Below are positions 8,259 to 14,095 of a DNA stretch of 64,000 bases, in pieces (position 1 is the stretch's first letter; every line of letters begins with the position of its first letter). A program made the translations under genes and the position numbers. Origin of the DNA: a virus; IMG/VR virus record IMGVR_UViG_3300019124_000001, positions 1 through 64,000 of that record. One strand, given 5' to 3'. Below the pieces are notes generated by a model, which saw only the letters and a program-made list of their open reading frames with translations, was not told where the DNA came from and made no database searches.

Positions 8259-8338
8259 AAAAAGATAGGCAGGACGGCATACCCTGCATCTCTGTTGACT
8301 ATTTCTAGCGCGGCAGGAACCTTTCTGCCCTCTATCCA

Positions 8339-8611
8339 TTACGAAACGAACGCTTCGACAGTGCCGTCTTCATAGGTCACAATTTCAAGAATGCCCTTTA
8401 CCATCAATGCCGCTTTTGTGTGTTCATTTTCTGGCGTTTCTTTCGTAGAAAAGCCAACGCCCTCACTAACAGACATGTGGTTCACGTAGTATGTTCGTCC
8501 CTTCGCCTTTACAATCCAAGGTGGGATACTGCTATCTTCATTGTGCTTCTTGTTGAAATGAAAAACAATTCTTGTTTTTTCAATCTATAGCTTATTTAAA
8601 ACCACTTTCAC
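8339..8611 (-). CDS. Small phage protein with in-frame UAG at codon 9
   Basis: A 90-codon frame starts with GTG 7 nt after AAGGAGG and ends in TAA, but codon 9 (8587-8585) is TAG. The rest reads as a convincing protein: KTRIVFHFNKKH, IPPW, GRTYYVNH, FSTKETPENEHTK. From memory this resembles a small conserved phage family with the same motifs. No other in-frame stop occurs. The gene lies 125 nt downstream of a CTA (amber-reading) tRNA on the same strand, so readthrough is a natural explanation. The alternatives are a pseudogene or a rare downstream start such as the ATT right after the TAG. Confidence 0.6.
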
Positions 8612-8652
8612 TGTAGTTCCTCCTTATTTTCATTACCACTTGTGCCAAACAT

Positions 8653-8731
8653 TTTATATCAAAACTTTGCCCATTCTTCTATCTAACTAATGCGCACTTG
8701 CCGTATTGAATGGGCAAAGTTTTGATATAAA
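8653..8731 (-). other. 24-bp perfect hairpin
   Basis: Arms 8653-8676 and 8708-8731 are perfectly complementary (start TTTATATCAAAACTTTGCC) around a 31-nt loop. It lies between the suppressor tRNA and the UAG-containing gene. No poly-U follows on the minus strand, so an RNase III processing site or regulatory RNA hairpin is more likely than a terminator. Confidence 0.8.
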
Positions 8732-8736
8732 TAAAA

Positions 8737-8812
8737 TGGTGCGTCCAGCGGGACTCGAACCCACACCTTCCGCTTTTAGAGAGCGGCGTTCTTCCAATTG
8801 AATTATGGACGC
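8737..8812 (-). tRNA. Suppressor tRNA (anticodon CTA, reads UAG)
   Basis: Well-formed 76-nt cloverleaf: acceptor GCGTCCA/TGGACGC, anticodon stem CCGCT/AGCGG, loop CTCTAAA giving CTA, T stem GTGGG/CCCGC with TTCGAGT loop, discriminator A and encoded CCA. It has a 5-nt variable loop. The amino acid it carries cannot be decided by eye. It would decode UAG, and the adjacent downstream gene contains an in-frame UAG. TAG also ends many genes in this window, so it cannot be a complete reassignment. Confidence 0.88.
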
Positions 8813-8814
8813 AT

Positions 8815-8889
8815 TGGCAACGGGTAAGGGATTCGAACCCTTGCTATCAGAATCAAAGTCTGAGGTGCTTACCATTACACTAACCCGCA
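8815..8889 (-). tRNA. tRNA-Gln (TTG)
   Basis: Anticodon stem TCAGA/TCTGA with loop CTTTGAT. The 1-72 pair is weak (U-U), typical of Gln tRNAs; discriminator G, encoded CCA. Confidence 0.9.
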
Positions 8890-9001
8890 ATATTGTTCAG
8901 GGGTAGGGAAATTGATCGTCACGAAATTCTTCGTACTCTGCCACAATTTCCGAACAAAGAATATTCTTTGTTCGCTTTGCCTTGCCATCCCCGACAGCTT
9001 T

Positions 9002-9077
9002 TGGCTACGTAGGTGGGACTCGAACCCACGACCCCCGCATTAACAGTGCGGTGCTACACCACTTCAGCTTCTACGCA
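9002..9077 (-). tRNA. tRNA-Asn (GTT), copy 1
   Basis: Anticodon stem CCGCA/TGCGG, loop CTGTTAA, acceptor TGCGTAG/CTACGTA, discriminator G, encoded CCA. The upstream spacer has a 24-nt palindrome (CGAACAAAG ... CTTTGTTCG, 8952-8975). Confidence 0.93.
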
Positions 9078-9082
9078 ATAAT

Positions 9083-9156
9083 TGGTGCTTCCTGATAGAT
9101 TCGAACTATCATACCTCGATTATCATTCGAGAGTCCTACCATTGGACGAAGGAAGC
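9083..9156 (-). tRNA. tRNA-Ile (GAT)
   Basis: Anticodon stem CTCGA/TCGAG with loop ATGATAA; acceptor GCTTCCT/AGGAAGC, discriminator A, encoded CCA. Confidence 0.92.
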
Positions 9157-9208
9157 AAAAAGTGGGCATGTTAAATGCCCCAAGAGAAAACACCAAAGGA
9201 GAGAATTA

Positions 9209-9284
9209 TGGTGGAGAAGACGGGATTCGAACCCGCTACCTTTCGCTTGCAAGGCGAATGCTCTACCTATTGAGCTACATCCCC
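9209..9284 (-). tRNA. tRNA-Ala (TGC)
   Basis: Anticodon stem TTCGC/GCGAA, loop CTTGCAA. The acceptor has the Ala identity pair G3-U70 and one U-U mismatch at 6-67; discriminator A, encoded CCA. Confidence 0.92.
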
Positions 9285-9291
9285 ATTGTAT

Positions 9292-9366
9292 TGGTTGGGT
9301 ATAAGGGAATCGAACCCCTTCCTCCAGCTTGTAAGGCTGGCGTACTCCCGTTATACAGAATACCCA
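9292..9366 (-). tRNA. tRNA-Val (TAC)
   Basis: Anticodon stem CCAGC/GCTGG, loop CTTACAA, acceptor TGGGTAT/ATACCCA, discriminator A, encoded CCA. Confidence 0.93.
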
Positions 9367-9399
9367 ATAGAAGCAGGGAGGGAACCTCCCCGCAAGTGA

Positions 9400-9696
9400 T
9401 TAGTTTTGAATCTTGTCTGTCAAAGCGTCAATATTTTTAAAGATTTGTGCGATTTGTTGAAGAGATGCTTTAACCTGACTTTGTGTGTTGTCGATTTGCT
9501 GTTGCATATTCGTAAATTGCATAGCCGCAGATGGATCTTGTGATTGGATAATAGACGCGAACTGTTGCAACGTTTGTTCCACGAAGTCAAATTGTTTCTG
9601 AACAATTTCTGCGTTTTGCAAAAGAGCAACACCAGCTTTTACTTCTGCGTCGATTTGGTCAGCTACACGTGCAGATTTCATACCAAAATTAAACAT
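9400..9696 (-). CDS. Small coiled-coil protein
   Basis: 98 residues, almost entirely helical with Gln-rich heptads (TLQQFASIIQSQD, MQQQIDNTQSQV). No Cys, no signal peptide. AGGGGA lies 9 nt before the ATG. It sits alone between tRNA groups with short intergenic gaps, so it is probably cotranscribed with them. Function unknown; an oligomerising scaffold or virion protein is possible. Confidence 0.75.
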   Translation of the reverse strand: MFNFGMKSARVADQIDAEVKAGVALLQNAEIVQKQFDFVEQTLQQFASIIQSQDPSAAMQFTNMQQQIDNTQSQVKASLQQIAQIFKNIDALTDKIQN

Positions 9697-9737
9697 TATT
9701 GTTATTCCCCTTTTATTCCTATATGGTTTTGATTATA

Positions 9738-9811
9738 TGGCAGGGTTGCAGGATTCGAACCCACATCTCTTCCTTGAACTAAGAAGCATTTTGCCGTTAA
9801 ACTAAAACCCT
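9738..9811 (-). tRNA. Atypical tRNA with 8-nt anticodon loop
   Basis: tRNA-like molecule with normal D arm, TTCGAAT T loop and encoded CCA. With standard arm spacing the anticodon stem is CTTCT/GGAAG around an 8-nt loop TAGTTCAA, and the acceptor has only 6 bp (AGGGTT/AACCCT) before discriminator G. If U33 is forced before the anticodon, the triplet would be TCA (opal). Isotype undetermined. Confidence 0.7.
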
Positions 9812-9812
9812 G

Positions 9813-9887
9813 TGGTGGCTCCCGTTGGTAACGCTCCAACCTCCTTCGCTTTTCAGGCGAATGCTAATCTGTCTCAGCTAGAGAGCC
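9813..9887 (-). tRNA. tRNA-Phe (GAA) with aberrant T loop
   Basis: Anticodon stem TTCGC/GCGAA, loop CTGAAAA, acceptor GGCTCTC/GGGAGCC, encoded CCA. The T loop is AGCGTTA on a perfect GTTGG/CCAAC stem instead of the near-universal TTCRANY. Confidence 0.85.
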
Positions 9888-9890
9888 AAT

Positions 9891-9974
9891 TGGTAGGGAC
9901 AGAGGGACTTGAACCCTCACGCTTAAAGCACTAGTTTTTGAGACTAGCGTGTCTGCCCATTCCACCATGCCCCC
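9891..9974 (-). tRNA. tRNA-Leu (CAA)
   Basis: 84-nt class II tRNA, anticodon stem CTAGT/ACTAG with loop CTCAAAA, long variable arm, encoded CCA. Confidence 0.93.
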
Positions 9975-10074
9975 ATGAATTGCTACGTTATTACTTTTAT
10001 TTCGAAGTTCTAAAGGTAGCCAAACCACTCTTCGGTTCGTTATTTTAGGGCTTAAACGAATCCAAAATTACCGC

Positions 10075-10149
10075 TGGTGTGAACAGAGGGAATCGAACCC
10101 TCGCCGTATGCTTGGCAAGCACAAGTTCTAGCCGTTAAACTATGTCCAC
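10075..10149 (-). tRNA. tRNA-Gly (GCC)
   Basis: Anticodon stem TGTGC/GCATA with loop TTGCCAA, discriminator A, encoded CCA. Confidence 0.92.
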
Positions 10150-10152
10150 AAA

Positions 10153-10230
10153 TGGCTGTCGGGGTTGGACTCGAACCAACATTGCCCTCCGCACAACAAG
10201 CAGAGCGCATTACCATTATGCTACCCAACA
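10153..10230 (-). tRNA. tRNA-Asn (GTT), copy 2
   Basis: Anticodon stem TCTGC/GCGGA with loop TTGTTGT, giving GTT but with G at position 37 rather than A. Acceptor TGTTGGG/CCCGACA, discriminator G, encoded CCA. Less canonical than copy 1. Confidence 0.8.
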
Positions 10231-10388
10231 ATATTTGGATGTCGCTTCAACACAGAGCAATTGTGTGTCAGGGCGCGACATTAGCCCTAGCATATTGCAG
10301 TTGTCTAGAATGCCAGCTATGCCGTGCTGTCGCTTCAACTCAGGCAGTCCATCAAGTGGGCTGTTCGTCCGTATTGTTGAGCATTTTG

Positions 10389-10464
10389 TGGTGCGGAATA
10401 AGGGAATCGAACCCTTGCTTCATGCTTGGAAGGCACACGTCATAGACCATTAGACTAATTCCGC
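10389..10464 (-). tRNA. tRNA-Gly (TCC)
   Basis: Anticodon stem TGTGC/GCATG with loop CTTCCAA, acceptor GCGGAAT/ATTCCGC, encoded CCA. Confidence 0.93.
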
Positions 10465-10467
10465 AAG

Positions 10468-10557
10468 TGGCGGGTAGTGAGGGATTCGAACCCCCATGCC
10501 TGTTACAGCACATTGGTTTTCAAGACCACGCCGTTATAACCATTTCGGTAACTACCC
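10468..10557 (-). tRNA. tRNA-Ser (TGA)
   Basis: 90-nt class II tRNA, loop CTTGAAA giving TGA, acceptor GGGTAGT/ACTACCC, discriminator G, encoded CCA. Confidence 0.92.
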
Positions 10558-10561
10558 ATAT

Positions 10562-10648
10562 TGGTGAAGAGGGAAGGAATCGAACCTCCAAGGCACAAAG
10601 GCACGTGGGTTACAGCCACGCCCGCTTCCACTTACGGTCTACCTCTCC
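10562..10648 (-). tRNA. tRNA-Tyr (GTA)
   Basis: 87-nt class II tRNA, anticodon stem CGTGG/CCACG, loop CTGTAAC, acceptor GGAGAGG/CCTCTTC, discriminator A, encoded CCA. First tRNA of the leftward island. Confidence 0.94.
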
Positions 10649-11101
10649 AAGTTAAAATCGTAGTTGTCAAACAGTTAGCTACACTATTTGTTTAAACGCC
10701 ACAACTACGAAAGACGTTTGGGAACTGGTTTTTGTGTGCGCTGTTGTACACCAGCTACGCAATTGTCGAGGTTTAGCCCTCATTGTGCTACACACTTACC
10801 GCCGTAAAACCATTAAAAGGCGCAGGGTATATTGGGAAATTCCCTCACCGTTTGTCCCATGACCACGCATCTGAAATTGACCGTTCGATCTAAATCAAAT
10901 CGCTGTAGAGTCCTCCATTTCCACCACTACAGCAACAGCGAAGTTCTGGTTCTTCTCATATCGCTATATTTCCTCGTCACAAAACTCAAAAGCCTCCAAC
11001 CAGTAAGGTACTTTTTGTTGTTTCTGCAACTACTTCAACGCAAAAGCCACTCCCACCAATACGGTTTATGTGGTGTTCCCAAAAACGGAAGGACAATTCG
11101 A
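10649..11101. other. Gene-poor spacer
   Basis: No standard gene. On the minus strand a short frame (about 11010-10870) preceded by GGGAGTGG reads coding-like but contains two TAG codons (see findings). CGTAGTTGT/ACAACTACG at 10658-10710 forms a hairpin upstream of the tRNA island. Confidence 0.5.
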
Positions 11102-12403
11102 TCAATCTTCAAGTAACTTTGCCATTTCAGCAGTTTCACTACGCTCTGTCTTATCAAGTGTGACAAGACCAAAGCGCATATTCCCCTTTAGGCGAATTAG
11201 TGACTTCAAACCACTGTTCATATCGAAAGTATAGTTATCGGTCTGCTTAATGTCTCCGTTCAACCAAAGCTCAGAACCTTGACCAACGCGACCAAGCAAC
11301 AGTTGAACATGGTCTTTCGTGTTGTTTTGAACTTCTGTTACATAAATAATCGCATTCTTAATGTCGCGACCACGCAACGTGCCAAGATGTTGCAATTCGA
11401 TCTTTCTTTTGTCGTAAAGCATTTTAAGCCCTTCGACGCCACCAACATGGTCTGCGAGGGGCATTGCAAATTCAATCAACTTGTCAAACAAATCGCCTTT
11501 ACGAAAACCAAGCTCTTTTGTGTCCTTAACTTCAATATTGTTACGAACCCAAACGATCTTATCGAATTTATTTCGTTCAAGTAGGTTAATTGCATGGGAC
11601 AACATTACATAATCTTTTCCAACACCAAAAGTACCAAAGCAACCTTTTACAGTGATGGTGGGGTCTTGCAACAGATCAAACAAAGCGTCTTGCTTATGAT
11701 TGATTGGCTCGACTTCTCCCATAAATTTACTTTTGATTTTGCTGAACGAAAGTTTGGCAAGCATTTCTCCGTCCCAACGATGCTTCGCACCACGAACCAA
11801 CTCATATGCAATCGGTTCGCCAGTTTCTTGATCAAACTCGGTTGGTTTTGAAGTGTCCCAAACAAACAAGTATTCGTTCCGAACCAGACCTAGTGGATTG
11901 TAACCGCCAATCTTGTATTCATCTTTCACGGCGTAAAGTTCTTTATAGAACTCTCGATCTTCTTTCTTCGACATGTCAATGAAGACATCTCGAACTCCAC
12001 CATAAACATCTTCTGGAACAGCTAACTCCCAACCTTTTAGGTGAGGAATATTGTATGCTTTGGCTTTTCGAATTAACAGAAGGTCGTTGGATATTAGACC
12101 ATAACCGTTCACTACGCAAGCCTGTATGATCATATTATCCACGTAACCAGCATCAAATCTGTCGTTCAGGTCAAATTTATAATCTGCCAAGTCATACTCG
12201 AATAAGCCCTCGTTTGCGTCAAGGAAGCGAATTACCTTACGTGCGCGGTAAGCGAGAGAAGCATTACGACTAATCGTATGCTTCTCCAACTCGCGCAATA
12301 CGTGCGATAGAATTACAGGCTTCCCATATTCAGCTTCAAGGGAATGTACTACCTGAATGTGTTCAAGTAGTACATTGGTATCGACTACCCACCGCAGTTC
12401 CAT
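11102..12403 (-). CDS. PIN-PhoH protein (PhoH2-like)
   Basis: 433 residues. An N-terminal PIN nuclease domain carries the acidic residues in VVDTNVL, RELEKH, YVDNMI and SNDLL. From about residue 250 a PhoH ATPase domain follows with Walker A-like GTFGVGKD and a Walker B-like IIYVTEVQN, where the usual D-E pair reads T-E. PhoH2 proteins are RNA helicase/nuclease fusions, and PhoH is common in large phages with unclear function. It starts 16 nt after HU without a clear RBS, so coupling to HU is likely. Confidence 0.88.
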   Translation of the reverse strand: MELRWVVDTNVLLEHIQVVHSLEAEYGKPVILSHVLRELEKHTISRNASLAYRARKVIRFLDANEGLFEYDLADYKFDLNDRFDAGYVDNMIIQACVVNGYGLISNDLLLIRKAKAYNIPHLKGWELAVPEDVYGGVRDVFIDMSKKEDREFYKELYAVKDEYKIGGYNPLGLVRNEYLFVWDTSKPTEFDQETGEPIAYELVRGAKHRWDGEMLAKLSFSKIKSKFMGEVEPINHKQDALFDLLQDPTITVKGCFGTFGVGKDYVMLSHAINLLERNKFDKIVWVRNNIEVKDTKELGFRKGDLFDKLIEFAMPLADHVGGVEGLKMLYDKRKIELQHLGTLRGRDIKNAIIYVTEVQNNTKDHVQLLLGRVGQGSELWLNGDIKQTDNYTFDMNSGLKSLIRLKGNMRFGLVTLDKTERSETAEMAKLLED

Positions 12404-12419
12404 CGTATGGAACCGCTAA

Positions 12420-12797
12420 TTATGCTTTTGCTTTACGTGCCGCTTTTTCAGCTTCACGTTTAGCAAGAATTGCAGAAGCAACTTCGTGAGACGGCATTTC
12501 TACGTTGTTAGACGGAGAGAAACCGTAGTTGACAGACGGAGCGATTTCAAGTGCTTCGCCAGTCTTCGGGTTGCGTCCAGTACGACCAGCACGAGTACGC
12601 AGTTCATAAGAACCAAAGTTAACAATTTTTACATCGTTGCCAAGCGCCATGTGAGCCTTAACCGCAGAAGTGTAAGCGTCAACCGCAAGTCCAGTTAGTT
12701 TTTGTGTTACACGAATATCTAGACCTGCTTCTTTTGCCAGTTCTGCAAAAATAGGGGTCATGTCTTTTACGAGTGCGTCTTTGTTGATAGATGCCAT
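12420..12797 (-). CDS. HU-family DNA-binding protein
   Basis: 125 residues. The HU/IHF core includes NFGSYELRTRAGRTGRNPKTGE, with a Lys/Ala-rich C-terminal tail (AKREAEKAARKAKA) that makes it longer than the usual 90. It bends or compacts DNA and may act in phage chromatin, replication or packaging. A GGAG RBS precedes the ATG. The upstream region holds a palindrome (GTTGGGAACTTCCCAAC, 12850-12866) and two copies of the 53-bp element, so dedicated regulation is likely. Confidence 0.93.
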   Translation of the reverse strand: MASINKDALVKDMTPIFAELAKEAGLDIRVTQKLTGLAVDAYTSAVKAHMALGNDVKIVNFGSYELRTRAGRTGRNPKTGEALEIAPSVNYGFSPSNNVEMPSHEVASAILAKREAEKAARKAKA

Positions 12798-12849
12798 TGT
12801 TTTCTTTTTCTCCTTTTGTCCCGTTGGACTATAAATTTAATGTATTTTC

Positions 12850-12866
12850 GTTGGGAAGTTCCCAAC
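12850..12866. promoter_or_regulatory. 17-bp palindrome upstream of HU
   Basis: GTTGGGAA-C-TTCCCAAC is a perfect dyad 54-70 bp before the HU start. It may be an operator or a leader hairpin. Confidence 0.6.
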
Positions 12867-12895
12867 CGATTTCTTTAAGTTCAATAAAACTGAAC

Positions 12896-12948
12896 CTTAC
12901 ACTTAGTAAGTGACGATCACCCGTACTTTGTCAGGTGTTTTTCGGCAC
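12896..12948 (-). repeat. 53-bp element, copy B
   Basis: Same ends as copies A and C, with core TCACCCGTAC. Its start is exactly 90 bp from that of copy C and it lies about 100 bp upstream of HU on the minus strand. Confidence 0.85.
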
Positions 12949-12985
12949 TCAATTTTGTACTCTCGCGGTTCATGTTTTATCGAAC

Positions 12986-13038
12986 CTTACACTTAGTAAG
13001 TGACGACAAAGGGTTCTTTGTCAGGTGTTTTTCGGCAC
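12986..13038 (-). repeat. 53-bp element, copy C
   Basis: Core CAAAGGGTTC. Together with the conserved GAC/GTC ends the core can form a 7-bp stem (GACAAAG/CTTTGTC). Flanked on the right by GAAGTT as in copy A. Confidence 0.85.
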
Positions 13039-13067
13039 GAAGTTAAATGTACACAGAAAACAAAAAA

Positions 13068-13092
13068 GAGAGGGGCTTTTTGGCTCCTCTCC
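13068..13092 (-). terminator. Intrinsic terminator (leftward)
   Basis: On the minus strand GAGAGGAGCC and GCCCCTCTC pair around AAAAA and are followed by TTTTTTG, ending the transcript of the sigma-like gene pair. Confidence 0.8.
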
Positions 13093-13100
13093 AATGGTGT

Positions 13101-13490
13101 CTATTGATTTAGTTCGTCTGCATCTTCGGAAATACCGAGGCGAACTTTTTCTTCTGCTGACATTGCTCCAAAGTGAATCTCCTTTTGGCGACCTTTTTTC
13201 ATCCATCTTGTCTTATCTACAGACAAAATCTCTTTATCTTCTTTACCTTTTTGGCTTTCGTCTTTCGTCCAAACTAAATAGTCACTAATTACTTCCAATG
13301 CTACTGCTGTCTTAATATTGTTCCAATAGCGTCGAAAATAATCGCCCCACTCTGTCAAAATCCCATCCACGACCTTCTTCTTGGCTTCGATGTCCAAAGT
13401 CTTATCTAGCCTAACCTCTTTGCCATCGGGCAGAATGAGTTTCATATACGGTTTATCTTTTGCTTTATCTGAATTTTGAGTGTTGTTCAT
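13101..13490 (-). CDS. Hypothetical protein cotranscribed with sigma-like factor
   Basis: 129 residues from MNNTQNSDKAKDK. Mixed alpha/beta with a central aromatic stretch (WGDYFRRYWNNIK). The ATG overlaps the stop of the sigma-like gene (ATGA) and AGGAG lies 8 nt upstream, so the pair is translationally coupled. It could be a partner or antagonist of that factor, but this is inference from linkage alone. Confidence 0.75.
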   Translation of the reverse strand: MNNTQNSDKAKDKPYMKLILPDGKEVRLDKTLDIEAKKKVVDGILTEWGDYFRRYWNNIKTAVALEVISDYLVWTKDESQKGKEDKEILSVDKTRWMKKGRQKEIHFGAMSAEEKVRLGISEDADELNQ

Positions 13491-14056
13491 TGTTGTTCTC
13501 CTGCCTTCTTTTCTAGTCTTTCTTTTGATTCGCATTCGCGACACTTCTTATAGAAGATATCTTTGTTTTTGCGTTTACGAAAATATTTCTCTGCGAGAGG
13601 CAAATTTCGCTTGCAATTACCGTTGCAGACTTGCCATTTTACCTTTTTATTACGTGCTGTAAATGCCGCCATGCTCCAAATGTCCATGTTCGCTCTGACA
13701 ATTCGTGCATACATTTTTTCCAAGGCTTCACTTACCGATTGCTTAGTAATATCCAAAGAAATTGCAATTTCTTCCATCGTCCACCCTCTGCTAATCATGT
13801 CTATCATTCGCAGTTGGTTTTCGCTAAATTCGCAAAACTTGATACAACGATCAATATCAGAATATAGCGCAATAAGTTCTTGATTTAGGTCATTCTCAAC
13901 GCCAGCGACATATGGACTGCGCTCAATCACAAGGTCGAAACAGGGATCGAGTTTGTCCCTGTTTTCGATTAGTTCCTTTACCATTTCGGGTTCCGTTAAA
14001 ACGATTCGTTCATACGGACGCTCTTTTTTGTGAATATCAATTTGCACTGCTCCCAA
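13487..14056 (-). CDS. Sigma-70 region-4-like regulator with zinc site
   Basis: 189 residues. The central segment SENQLRMIDMISRGWTMEEIAISLDITKQSVSEALEKM, described here by its ends at about residues 78-118, is a classic sigma region 4/LuxR-type helix-turn-helix. A C-terminal CNGNC ... CRECE arrangement could bind zinc. The TTG start has AGGAGGGG 6 nt upstream. It probably programmes phage transcription, and the 53-bp element is a candidate target, but there is no direct evidence for that link. Region 2 of a full sigma factor is not evident. Confidence 0.75.
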   Translation of the reverse strand: MGAVQIDIHKKERPYERIVLTEPEMVKELIENRDKLDPCFDLVIERSPYVAGVENDLNQELIALYSDIDRCIKFCEFSENQLRMIDMISRGWTMEEIAISLDITKQSVSEALEKMYARIVRANMDIWSMAAFTARNKKVKWQVCNGNCKRNLPLAEKYFRKRKNKDIFYKKCRECESKERLEKKAGEQQ

Positions 14057-14095
14057 TGATGTCCCCTCCTGTTTCTTCTATTATATCATACATAG

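Noticed and set aside
8339-8611. Plain pseudogene call for the UAG-containing frame
   Set aside because: RBS, single stop, conserved-looking remainder and adjacent CTA tRNA make readthrough at least as likely; kept as CDS with moderate confidence.
5052-10655. Many short frames across the tRNA island on both strands
   Set aside because: They run through tRNA sequences, lack ribosome binding sites and follow the shared TTCGAA words of T loops.
10832-11116. 94-codon plus-strand frame in the gap after the tRNA island
   Set aside because: No RBS and wrong strand for the transcription unit; the opposite strand shows equally open frames.
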